7,515 nucleotides of DNA from Candidatus Micrarchaeota archaeon CG08_land_8_20_14_0_20_59_11 (GTDB lineage: Archaea; Micrarchaeota; Micrarchaeia; Norongarragalinales; Norongarragalinaceae): the NCBI GenBank assembly GCA_002763345.1, contig PEXZ01000031.1:1-7515 (forward strand). The letters run 5' to 3'. A program made the translations under genes and the position numbers. Below are positions 1 to 6,612 of this stretch, one piece after another; the stretch's first letter is position 1; each line of letters opens with the position of its first letter. The notes below the pieces were generated by a model. It saw nothing but the letters and a program-made list of their open reading frames with translations, was not told the origin of the DNA and did not search any database.

Positions 1-1437
1 AAGCGCTCGTGGCGCGCGAAATGCGAGTGCGGTTCGGAAACGGTGGCGCTCCCGCTGTGCGCGAAGTGCGGCCGCGCGGTTGAAGGCGATACCTGCCCGT
101 GCGGGGGGCGCATCTCGCTTTACTCGAAGCAGCGCGTCGAGCTTTCCGCGCTCTACGAGTCGGCGCTCAGGCGCGTGGGGATGCGCCACGGCGACGTTGC
201 GGTTCTCAAAGGCGTCATAGGGCTGATTTCGAATGACAAGTCGCCAGAAGCGCTCGAGAAGGGGCTGCTCCGCGCGAGGCACGACGTTTCGGTTTTCCGC
301 GACGGCACCTGCAGGTACGACGCGACGGAAATTCCCGCCACGCATTTTGTGCCGCAGGAGGTGGGAGTAACCGCGGCGCAACTGCGGGAACTTGGTTACG
401 ACGTGGAAAGCGACGGCGAAACAGTCGAACTGAAGGTTCAGGACATCATTCTGTCGAAGCACGCTTCCGAATACCTGCTGCGCGTCGCGAAATGCATCGA
501 CGACATGCTCGTCTACCACTACGGTTTGCCGCCCTATTACGAGGCAAGGCAGCCCGAGGACATGCTCGGGAAACACGTCATCGCAATCGCGCCGCATACC
601 AGCGCGGGAATCGTCAGCCGCATCATCGCGTTCTCGGACGTAAGAGGGATAATCGCGCACCCCTACCTGCACTGCGCCTGCCGCCGCAACGCGGACGGCG
701 ACGAGCTCTGCGTCATGCTCCTGCTTGACGGCCTGCTGAATTTCTCGCGCCACTTCCTCCCGTCATCGCGCGGGGGGCAGATGGACGCGCCCCTGGTGCT
801 TATGACGGAGCTCGACCCCGCCGAGGTGGACGACGAGGTGCACGCGATGGATACGTGCTCCGAATACCCGCTTGCCTTCTACGAGGCGACGCTGCGTTGC
901 GCGAGCCCTTCGGAGGTCAAGCTGGAAACAGTCGCCGACAGGCTCGGCAAGCCCTCCCAATACGAAGGCATCGGATTCACGCACAGGGCGGCGCTTCGCG
1001 GACCGGTCGAATCGCGCTACGTCAGCAAGGATTTGGAGGTCATGCGCAAAAAAGTGCAGGCGGAGCTCGACCTGATGCTCCGCATACGCGCGGTGGACGC
1101 GCAGAACGCCATCGAGCGCGTGATTCTGTCGCACTTCCTTCCAGACATCTACGGAAATCTCCGCGCGTTCTCGAAGCAGAAGTTCCGCTGCGTGGACTGC
1201 AACGCCCGCTACCGCCGCGTGCCCCTTGCCGGAAAGTGCGTGAAGTGCGGCGGCAAAATCATACTGACGATTTCGCGCGGCTCCGTCGAGAAATACCTCG
1301 AAATCTCGAAGCAGACCGCCGAGAAGTACGACTTGCCCAATTACCTGCGCCAGCGCCTCATGCTGCTCGAGAAGGAAATCGGCAGCATCTTCGAGGACGA
1401 CAGGGCGAAGCAGTTCTCGCTGGCTGATTATGCGTGA
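1..1437 (+). CDS. polC: DNA polymerase D large (catalytic) subunit DP2, 3' part of gene
   Basis: This is the C-terminal 478 codons of the catalytic subunit of archaeal replicative polymerase PolD, which works with the DP1 exonuclease subunit. The reading frame is open from base 1, so the N-terminus lies outside the window; full DP2 proteins are usually over 1100 residues. Seen in the sequence: a cysteine cluster in codons 8-34 (CxC, CxxC, CPC) fitting zinc binding; the family's active-site signature RRNADGDE, with two acidic residues at codons 232 and 234 (bases 694-702), followed by MLLLDGLLNFSR and RGGQMDAPLV; and a second four-cysteine zinc module near the C-terminus (bases 1189-1248). The signature is not interrupted by an intein. 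The C-terminus reads QFSLADYA, a degenerate PCNA-binding (PIP) box. A GTG at 43 could be mistaken for a start, but the family homology continues upstream of it. The family call is very secure. Confidence 0.96.
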   Translation, partial: KRSWRAKCECGSETVALPLCAKCGRAVEGDTCPCGGRISLYSKQRVELSALYESALRRVGMRHGDVAVLKGVIGLISNDKSPEALEKGLLRARHDVSVFRDGTCRYDATEIPATHFVPQEVGVTAAQLRELGYDVESDGETVELKVQDIILSKHASEYLLRVAKCIDDMLVYHYGLPPYYEARQPEDMLGKHVIAIAPHTSAGIVSRIIAFSDVRGIIAHPYLHCACRRNADGDELCVMLLLDGLLNFSRHFLPSSRGGQMDAPLVLMTELDPAEVDDEVHAMDTCSEYPLAFYEATLRCASPSEVKLETVADRLGKPSQYEGIGFTHRAALRGPVESRYVSKDLEVMRKKVQAELDLMLRIRAVDAQNAIERVILSHFLPDIYGNLRAFSKQKFRCVDCNARYRRVPLAGKCVKCGGKIILTISRGSVEKYLEISKQTAEKYDLPNYLRQRLMLLEKEIGSIFEDDRAKQFSLADYA

Positions 1438-2030
1438 TTATAGTTTTCGACATGGACGGCACGCTCCTCGACAACGAAAGGTACGAGGAGCAGTTCTGGA
1501 TGAAGGACGTGCCGGAGTATGCCGCCCACGCGACTGGAAAAGCGCGCCTCAAAGCGCGCATGCGCATGCTCGTGAAAAAACACGCGGGCAAACCGGACTG
1601 GTACCGCCCCGAATTCTTCCTGCGCGAGCTCGGTGCGCCGAAGGCAGGTGTCCGCGCGCTCGTAAGAAAAAACATCGGACTCGTGAAGCCGCTGCCGTGG
1701 GCGCACAAGACGCTCGCGAAGCTGCGACGTGCGCATGAGCTCGTCCTGCTCACCAACTCCGTGGATTACGTCGCGGAGGAAAAGCTGAAGCACACGAAGC
1801 TGCGGAAATATTTTTCCCGCGTTTTTACCCTTGATTCAGCCGGCTTCAAGGGCGAGCGAACGACGTTCAAAAAAGTGCTGCGCGCCGTCCGTGCAAAACC
1901 CGTCGACTGCGTCTTCTTCACCGACGTCGCCTTCGAGGCGAAGGTGGCGCGCTCGTTGGGCATAAAAACGCACGTAGTCCGCAGTTTCAGCAAAACGCTG
2001 CCGCCCGCGCTCAGGCGAATGCCAGGGTAG
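1434..2030 (+). CDS. HAD-superfamily hydrolase (phosphatase-like), 198 aa
   Basis: This is a small cytoplasmic HAD-type hydrolase, probably a phosphatase; the substrate cannot be read from the sequence. Motif I is DMDGT at residues 6-10 (nucleophile D6, acid/base D8). Residues about 15-85 form a helical cap. Motif II is LLTNS with T107. The likely motif III lysine is K139 in GFKGERTTF. Motif IV is FFTDVAFE with D164 and E168, where many relatives have GDSxxD. The GTG start at 1434 is the only one that keeps motif I intact, because a stop lies in frame just upstream at 1425 and the next ATG is inside motif I. GTG overlaps the DP2 stop codon (GTGA), there is no Shine-Dalgarno, and translation is probably coupled to DP2. 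The 3' end overlaps the convergent UbiA gene by 20 nt. The superfamily is certain and the specific function unknown. Confidence 0.9.
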   Translation: MIIVFDMDGTLLDNERYEEQFWMKDVPEYAAHATGKARLKARMRMLVKKHAGKPDWYRPEFFLRELGAPKAGVRALVRKNIGLVKPLPWAHKTLAKLRRAHELVLLTNSVDYVAEEKLKHTKLRKYFSRVFTLDSAGFKGERTTFKKVLRAVRAKPVDCVFFTDVAFEAKVARSLGIKTHVVRSFSKTLPPALRRMPG

Positions 2031-2841
2031 CGAAGGCGAGCGTCCCGGCAATCATCGCCCAAAGCGTCACGTTCCGCACTTCGCGCAGCGTCTCCTGGTT
2101 TTGGGAAAGCATCGCCTTGAAAATCGCCAGCAGGAACAGAAGGTCCGCAAAAGCAACCAATGCGGCGTACGCGGTTCCCGCGCCGCGGATTATCGGCAGC
2201 GCGCTTATCGCGATTGCCGCGCATATGAAGCCGGAGGCGAGCAACACCGTGCGCCTTGCGCCGAGAATCATCGGCAGCGTGCGGCCGCCGATTTTTTTGT
2301 CCCCCTTCACGTCGCGCAGCGTGATGAGCAGCTCCCTGCCGACGCCTGTGCAGAACGCCATCGCCGCGAGTGTCCAGAGCGCGTCCGGCACGGAAGGCGC
2401 GGCAACCAAGCCGCCGTACACGAACGACGCCGCCATCGTCGAGGCGACGAAAAGATTTCCGACGAACGGGATTTTTTTCAGCACGGGGTCGTACGTGACG
2501 GAAAGCAGCGCGTACGCGAGCACGAACCAGAACGCCTGCGGAGCGAAGAGCAGGGACAGTGCCAAGCCGATGAAGTAAAGGGCTGCGGCGAACGTCAAGG
2601 CGTCGCTGCGTTTTATTTCGCCGGACACGATGGGCATGTCCGTACGCCTGTTCGCCTTGTCAGTTTTCCAGCCGAACCAGTCGCCGAGCGCGAAAACCCC
2701 CGCGGTAAGCACGGCGGGGCCGATGGCGGCTGGGAGCAACGACGCATCGATGCGCTTTGTTGCGATTGCCTCCGCCACCATTATCGCGACGAGCACGATG
2801 AAGGAATGCTCCAGCCTCGCCAGCCTCCACCATTTGTTCAT
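2011..2841 (-). CDS. UbiA-family prenyltransferase, probably digeranylgeranylglyceryl phosphate synthase
   Basis: This is a 276-residue polytopic membrane protein of the UbiA family. In archaea the best-known member adds the second geranylgeranyl chain to geranylgeranylglyceryl phosphate during ether-lipid synthesis. Seen: an N-terminus MNKWWRLARLEHSF typical of the family; several long hydrophobic segments; the first Asp-rich loop at residues 53-70 (GDWFGWKTD, then NRRTDMPIVSG); YDPVLKKIPFVGN at 117-129; and the second loop GRELLITLRDVKGD at 168-181 followed by GGRTLPMILG. The first loop lacks two usual residues of NDxxDxxxD, having G53 for N and G57 for the middle D. The frame stays open upstream, but the ATG at 2841 is where family similarity begins and sits about 23 nt from the shared TATA-like box, so the transcript is probably leaderless. 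Other UbiA substrates (quinone or heme-type) remain possible. Confidence 0.88.
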   Translation of the reverse strand: MNKWWRLARLEHSFIVLVAIMVAEAIATKRIDASLLPAAIGPAVLTAGVFALGDWFGWKTDKANRRTDMPIVSGEIKRSDALTFAAALYFIGLALSLLFAPQAFWFVLAYALLSVTYDPVLKKIPFVGNLFVASTMAASFVYGGLVAAPSVPDALWTLAAMAFCTGVGRELLITLRDVKGDKKIGGRTLPMILGARRTVLLASGFICAAIAISALPIIRGAGTAYAALVAFADLLFLLAIFKAMLSQNQETLREVRNVTLWAMIAGTLAFATLAFA

Positions 2842-2856
2842 AACTGTCTTTGCGCG

Positions 2857-2872
2857 GGCTTTTAAAAAAGGG
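2857..2872. promoter_or_regulatory. Shared divergent TATA-like promoter between the UbiA gene and cdc6
   Basis: The 46-nt divergent gap contains one AT-rich element, TTTTAAAAAA at 2860-2869, whose core TTTTAAAA is palindromic. Its centre is about 24 nt from the ATG of cdc6 (2888) and about 22 nt from the ATG of the UbiA gene (2841). Archaeal TATA boxes are normally centred 25-27 nt before the transcription start, so the same element could place TBP for leaderless transcripts in both directions. A GGAGG at 2871-2875 lies 12 nt before the cdc6 ATG, which is long for a Shine-Dalgarno. The promoter role is inferred from position and composition. Confidence 0.6.
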
Positions 2873-2887
2873 AGGCGTAATGGACTC

Positions 2888-3928
2888 ATGGGCGTATTCT
2901 CCGACGAATCAGTGCTATCGCCCGAGTTCCTGCCGGAGGACCTGCCGGGAAGGGATGCGGAGCTCCGCGCCATAGCGGACGCGCTCCGTCCCGCGCTCTC
3001 GGGCAGGCGTCCCGTGCCGCTCTTCATATGGGGCAGGACGGGCACGGGAAAAACATCCTCGGTGAAGCACGTCCTCCGCGAATTCCGCGAACACGTCGAT
3101 TCCGTCTTCCTTTACGTGAACTGCTGGCAGAACTACACGCGCCAGTCCGTGTTTTCCGAACTCAGCACGGCTCTCGGCGAGCCGCTGCCCAGGCGCGGCT
3201 TGGCATCCGACGAAATATTCTCCCGCATCATCGAAGCCGTGCGCCAGAAGCGCGCCGTGCCCGTGCTCGTGCTTGACGAGGCGGACCGCCTGTTCGTGGG
3301 CGGCGAGGAGCGCATCCTCTACGACCTGACGCGCGCAACTGAGAATTACGGCGTTTCCTTCGGCATCGTCTGCATCTCCAACGATTTCGCGGCTTTTTCG
3401 CGTTTGGACGACCGCATCCGTTCGGCGTTCCTCGGCGGGAAAATCGAGTTCAAGCCCTATTCGCCGATTGAGTTGCGCGAAATACTGCAGCATCGCGCGC
3501 GGAAGGCGTTCCAGCACGGCGCGTGCCCCGTCGAGGTTATCGGAATGTGCGCGGCTCATGCCTCGAAGAAGGGAGGCGACGCGCGCGTGGCGATTGAAGC
3601 GCTCTGGCTCGCGGGGCGCAACGCGGAAAAGCGCGACGCCTCTTCCGTCACTGCGGCGGACGTGCGCTCTGCGCTCAAAAGCGAGCACGTCGAACCGGCG
3701 CAGGGAGTTTCCGAAGGCGAGGCGAAGGTGCTCGCGGCGCTGAAGGCAGCAGGAGGCTCGCTCACGTCGGGCGAACTGTACAAGCATTTTTCCGGGGCGT
3801 CGTCGCGCTCCGTGCGCAACTACGTGCAGTCGCTCGAGGCGAAGCGGCTCATCGCGCTCAAGGAGGTCGCGCTCAAGCAGGGCAGGACGCGCGTCATCGA
3901 ACTGGAGGGACGGCATGAAAACCATTGA
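2888..3928 (+). CDS. cdc6: Orc1/Cdc6 family replication initiator ATPase
   Basis: This 346-residue origin-binding AAA+ ATPase would recognise chromosomal origins and load the MCM helicase. Domains in order: an N-terminal lead-in, LSPEFLPEDLPGRDAEL (residues 10-26), typical of the family; Walker A GRTGTGKT at 49-56; Walker B VLVLDEAD with D130 and E131; sensor 1 ISND at 163-166; the arginine-bearing segment LDDRIRSAF at 173-181; sensor 2 GGDARVA at 229-235; and a C-terminal winged-helix domain from about 275 to 340. All the ATPase residues expected are present. The frame is open upstream, but ATG 2888 begins exactly where the conserved N-terminus does and lies about 24 nt from the TATA-like box. 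The length is slightly short for the family (often about 370-420). No origin recognition box is visible beside it. The 3' end overlaps pgk by 14 nt. Confidence 0.95.
   Translation: MGVFSDESVLSPEFLPEDLPGRDAELRAIADALRPALSGRRPVPLFIWGRTGTGKTSSVKHVLREFREHVDSVFLYVNCWQNYTRQSVFSELSTALGEPLPRRGLASDEIFSRIIEAVRQKRAVPVLVLDEADRLFVGGEERILYDLTRATENYGVSFGIVCISNDFAAFSRLDDRIRSAFLGGKIEFKPYSPIELREILQHRARKAFQHGACPVEVIGMCAAHASKKGGDARVAIEALWLAGRNAEKRDASSVTAADVRSALKSEHVEPAQGVSEGEAKVLAALKAAGGSLTSGELYKHFSGASSRSVRNYVQSLEAKRLIALKEVALKQGRTRVIELEGRHENH
3904..3908 (+). promoter_or_regulatory. Shine-Dalgarno for pgk inside cdc6
   Basis: GGAGG lies 6 nt before the pgk ATG at 3915, inside the last codons of cdc6. It fixes the pgk start and shows that pgk is translated from an internal site of a cdc6-pgk message, in contrast to the apparently leaderless genes in the window. 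Confidence 0.75.
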
Positions 3929-5120
3929 CGATTTGCAGTGCGAAGGAAAGACGGTGCTCGTCCGCGTGGACGTCAACGCGCCGGTGACGGACGGCGTCGC
4001 AGGGGACTCGCCGCGCTTCAAGGAAGCCGCCGAGACGATACGCGAGTTGGCGGGCAAAAAGGCGCGGGTTGTCGTGCTCGCCCATCAAGGAAGAGCCGGC
4101 GATGCCGACTTCATTCCTCTCAAGCAGCACGCCGAGCTTCTCTCCAAACATACGCGCAAGCGCGTGAAATACGTCGACGATTTGTTCGGCTCGAAAGCTC
4201 TCTCGGAAATCGGCAGGCTCAAGCCGGGCAAAATCCTCCTTCTTGAAAACACCCGCTTCTACGCGGAGGAAACGCTCGCGGCGCCGCCGGAAAAACTGGC
4301 GCAAACCATCTTCGTGAAAACCCTTGCCTCGCACGCGCAGGCTTTTGTGAACGACGCCTTCAGTGCCGCGCACAGGGGGCAGGCGTCGCTGGTTGGTTTC
4401 CCGGAGTTGCTCCCGTCATATGCCGGCAGAGTAATGGCGCGGGAATACGCGGCGATTTCGAAAGTTGCTGGCGCGATGGAACGCCCGGTTGTCTTCATCC
4501 TCGGCGGGGCGAAGCCCGACGACTGCTTCAAGCTGCTGAAATACGCCGCCGAGAACAACAAGGCGGACTACCTGCTGACGAGCGGAGTCATCGGCGAACT
4601 CTGCTTAATCGCGGAAGGCAAGGACATGGGCGCGAAACGCCAGTGGCTCGAAGAAAAGGGATACGCGAAAATCCTGCCCGAACTCGAGGCGTTCGTGAAA
4701 AAACACGGCGCGAAGATAAAAACGCCGGTTGACTTCGCCTACAAGGATTCCGACGGCATACGCGCCGAAACCGACAGCGCCGCAGGAGCGCCTGTGTTCG
4801 ACATCGGCTCCCGCACGGCAAAAGGATACGCGGAAATCATCAGGCGCAGCCGCGCCGTATACTTCAAGGGTCCCGTCGGAGCGTACGAGCAGCCGCAGTT
4901 CGAATCGGGCACGCGCATCGTTCTCAAGGCAATCGAGTCGTCGCACGCCTTTTCCCTGATGGGCGGCGGGCACACGATGAACGCGCTCGAGAAGTTCGGA
5001 ATCAACAAAAAGAAAATCGGGCACGTCAGCACGGCGGGCGGCGCCGTCATTGCGTTCCTGTCGGGCGAGAAGCTTCCGGCAATCGAGGCGTTGGAAAAGT
5101 CGGCTCAAAAAACTTATTAA
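3915..5120 (+). CDS. pgk: Phosphoglycerate kinase, archaeal type
   Basis: This cytoplasmic enzyme interconverts 1,3-bisphosphoglycerate plus ADP with 3-phosphoglycerate plus ATP in glycolysis and gluconeogenesis. At 401 residues it has normal length. N-terminal substrate-binding motifs: VRVDVNAPV (R17, D19, N21), HQGR at 57-60, ENTRFYAEE at 111-119 and NDAFSAAHRGQASLVGF at 146-162. C-terminal nucleotide-domain motifs: GGAKPDD at 197-203 with the phosphate-binding K200, GPVGAYE at 319-325 with E325, GGGHT at 350-354 and STAGGA at 372-377. Many homologues have STGGGA at the last motif, so A374 is a mild variant. HRGQ after DAF and the GGGHT form are typical of archaeal PGKs. It starts at ATG 3915 with a good Shine-Dalgarno and overlaps cdc6 by 14 nt, which suggests co-transcription. 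The function is secure. Confidence 0.96.
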   Translation: MKTIDDLQCEGKTVLVRVDVNAPVTDGVAGDSPRFKEAAETIRELAGKKARVVVLAHQGRAGDADFIPLKQHAELLSKHTRKRVKYVDDLFGSKALSEIGRLKPGKILLLENTRFYAEETLAAPPEKLAQTIFVKTLASHAQAFVNDAFSAAHRGQASLVGFPELLPSYAGRVMAREYAAISKVAGAMERPVVFILGGAKPDDCFKLLKYAAENNKADYLLTSGVIGELCLIAEGKDMGAKRQWLEEKGYAKILPELEAFVKKHGAKIKTPVDFAYKDSDGIRAETDSAAGAPVFDIGSRTAKGYAEIIRRSRAVYFKGPVGAYEQPQFESGTRIVLKAIESSHAFSLMGGGHTMNALEKFGINKKKIGHVSTAGGAVIAFLSGEKLPAIEALEKSAQKTY

Positions 5121-5121
5121 T
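5113..5121 (+). promoter_or_regulatory. TATA-like box for htpX
   Basis: The sequence CTTATTAAT overlaps the end of pgk, including its stop codon. It is centred about 26-27 nt before the GTG at 5144, the distance expected for a leaderless transcript beginning at or next to that codon. The match to a TATA consensus is moderate. Confidence 0.45.
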
Positions 5122-5143
5122 TCGCACGTCGTAACCGCCTCGG

Positions 5144-6175
5144 GTGTTTTCCATGTCTCTGGCCAAACTGCGCGCAGCGATGCTTCTCACGATGACGCTG
5201 CTCTTCGGTTTCATAGCGGGAGTGTTCGGGCTCGTCGTCTGGTTTATGGGCCCGCAGTGGGACCTCGGCACGGGTTTGCTCATCATATTCGTCTTTACCG
5301 TGCTTTTGACAGTCGGGCAGTGGTGGGCCGGGCCGTGGCTCATCAGAACGTTCACGCGCATGCGCGAACTGCCTGAAAGCGACTATCCGTGGCTGCACAA
5401 AATGGTGTCGGACCTGGCGGTAAAAGCGGGCATCCCGAAACCAAAACTCTATCTTGTCATGGACGCGACGCCGAACGCATTTGCTTTCGGCAGGACGCCG
5501 AGCGACTCGAACATCGCGTTGCACGCGGGCCTGCTCAACGTCCTGAACAAGGAGGAGGTCGAGGCGGTTGTCGCGCACGAGGTCGGGCACATCAAGCACT
5601 GGGACGTGCCCATCATCATGGTGGCGTCGATGGTGCCGATGCTCGTCTACTATCTGGTGGTTTTCTTCATGGCAAGGCGCACCGAGGAGCGGGGCGGGGC
5701 ATCGCCAATCCTGGTTTTCCTGGCGGCGTTCGTCGCGCAGTTCCTCTCGCGGCTGATAGTCATGTATCTCAGCAGGACGCGCGAGTATTATGCCGACGCT
5801 TTCAGTGCCGCCGCGACGAAAAATCCGACCGCCCTGCAGACCGCCCTCGCGAAAATCGTCTACGGCTTTCCCGCAGGCGCGCCAATCTCGCAGGACAAGC
5901 GGGCGTTCTACATAGCGGACCCAGTTTCTTCCGCGAAAATCGCCAGGGCGGTTAATGCGGACGAACTCGGCAAAAACGTGGAGAAGTCCGAGCACGTTCG
6001 CGAAAAAGAGGGAGCCAAACTGGGCTCGCAGGAAATAAAGCACGCAATCGAGTGGGAGCGCACGGCCGGAGCCGCGAAAATCACGGAGTTTTTCGGTACG
6101 CATCCGCTGACGTACAAGCGTTTGGACGCGCTCGAAGCGCTTAAAAAGGATTTGCCTCCGCTTGAGGCGGTGTAA
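5144..6175 (+). CDS. htpX: HtpX-type M48 family membrane zinc metalloprotease
   Basis: This integral membrane protease of family M48B degrades damaged or misfolded membrane proteins with its active site facing the cytoplasm. The 343 residues contain two N-terminal membrane segments (about 12-34 and 43-62), a catalytic region with HEVGH at 145-149 (two zinc histidines and E146), two more hydrophobic segments (about 156-176 and 188-208), then SRTREYYADAFSA, where E214 is the expected third zinc ligand. The C-terminal THPLTYKRLDAL is the usual THP box. NAFAFGR at 111-117 and ALHAGLL at 125-131 are also family-typical. I take GTG 5144 because it sits at leaderless distance from the TATA-like box; ATG 5153 would shorten the protein by three residues and is equally compatible with homology. 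No Shine-Dalgarno is seen for either. The spacing from pgk is 23 nt. Confidence 0.93.
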   Translation: MFSMSLAKLRAAMLLTMTLLFGFIAGVFGLVVWFMGPQWDLGTGLLIIFVFTVLLTVGQWWAGPWLIRTFTRMRELPESDYPWLHKMVSDLAVKAGIPKPKLYLVMDATPNAFAFGRTPSDSNIALHAGLLNVLNKEEVEAVVAHEVGHIKHWDVPIIMVASMVPMLVYYLVVFFMARRTEERGGASPILVFLAAFVAQFLSRLIVMYLSRTREYYADAFSAAATKNPTALQTALAKIVYGFPAGAPISQDKRAFYIADPVSSAKIARAVNADELGKNVEKSEHVREKEGAKLGSQEIKHAIEWERTAGAAKITEFFGTHPLTYKRLDALEALKKDLPPLEAV

Positions 6176-6189
6176 GCCCAAGGAAAACG

Positions 6190-6200
6190 CTTTTATAAGC
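6190..6200 (+). promoter_or_regulatory. TATA box for sepF
   Basis: CTTTTATAAGC is the clearest TATA box in the window. Centred at about 6194-6195, it predicts a transcription start near 6221. This leaves a leader of about 26 nt before the sepF ATG, long enough to carry the ribosome binding site at 6233-6240. Confidence 0.7.
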
Positions 6201-6232
6201 CCGCCCTGTTATACGGAATACGCTAATAATGA

Positions 6233-6240
6233 GAGGGTGA
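6233..6240 (+). promoter_or_regulatory. Shine-Dalgarno deciding the sepF start
   Basis: GAGGGTGA, a good match to the 16S rRNA 3' end complement, ends 6 nt before ATG 6247. It favours that codon over the out-of-frame ATG at 6243, which would be only 2 nt away. Confidence 0.75.
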
Positions 6241-6246
6241 GAATGA

Positions 6247-6609
6247 ATGGGAATCTTTCACAGGTTGTCGAAGGCGCTCGGAATGAGCAAGGATATGGAT
6301 CTCGAGGAGTTCATGTCCGCGACTGACGCGGAGGACGTGGACGTCCTGCACAAGGCGGCGGACTTCTACGTGAAGCCGATTTCGCTCCAGAACGAGAACG
6401 ACGTCAAGATAGTCGAGGAGGAGCTGAACAACAGGAACATCATCCTGCTGAACATCACGCCGCTCGCCCGCTCGCCCGCCCGCCTGAAGACCGTCATCAC
6501 CTCCATGAGGGCGTTCGTGCACGGCATCAACGGCGACATCGCGCGCATCGACGAGGATAAAATCCTCCTGACGCCGCACAACGTCAAAATCGTCAAGCGC
6601 AGGCGCTGA
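6247..6609 (+). CDS. sepF: Archaeal cell division protein SepF (formerly DUF552)
   Basis: SepF is the membrane anchor for FtsZ in archaea: it binds the membrane through an N-terminal amphipathic helix and recruits the FtsZ ring. The 120-residue product fits. Residues 1-12 (MGIFHRLSKALG) can form a short amphipathic helix with hydrophobic I, F and L and basic H, R and K. Residues 13-38 are an acidic, probably flexible linker. The SepF core runs from about 40 to 116 and includes VKPISLQNENDV, NIILLNITPLAR at 64-75 and GDIARIDEDKILLTP at 96-110. The last motif is highly characteristic of archaeal members. The protein ends in a basic KRRR tail. No ftsZ is in the window. It has its own TATA box and Shine-Dalgarno, and is therefore separable from htpX, 71 nt upstream. 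Confidence 0.92.
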   Translation: MGIFHRLSKALGMSKDMDLEEFMSATDAEDVDVLHKAADFYVKPISLQNENDVKIVEEELNNRNIILLNITPLARSPARLKTVITSMRAFVHGINGDIARIDEDKILLTPHNVKIVKRRR

Positions 6610-6612
6610 TTT

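Noticed and set aside
670..720. Possible intein at the DP2 active site, a site where PolD inteins are known
   Set aside because: The motif RRNADGDE runs directly into LCVMLLLDGLLNFSR with no insertion, so this gene has no intein at this position.
2842..2887. Replication origin or origin recognition boxes beside cdc6
   Set aside because: Archaeal origins often adjoin cdc6, but the upstream gap is only 46 nt, already occupied by a promoter, and I see no repeated recognition-box-like motifs. The 6610-6848 gap also lacks them.
2915..4057. Long open frame on the minus strand across cdc6 and pgk
   Set aside because: It is antisense to cdc6, whose ATPase motifs are unambiguous. Its translation is arginine- and alanine-rich without recognisable motifs, as expected from complementing GC-rich codons.
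5117..6181. Long open frame on the minus strand across htpX
   Set aside because: It mirrors the htpX gene almost exactly and its translation is low-complexity in R, D, E and H. The HExxH protease on the plus strand explains the region.
6229..6240. Three-codon upstream ORF (Met-Arg-Gly-stop) in the sepF leader
   Set aside because: Its last bases are the sepF Shine-Dalgarno itself and it is about 34 nt from the TATA centre. An ATG here is most simply explained by chance.
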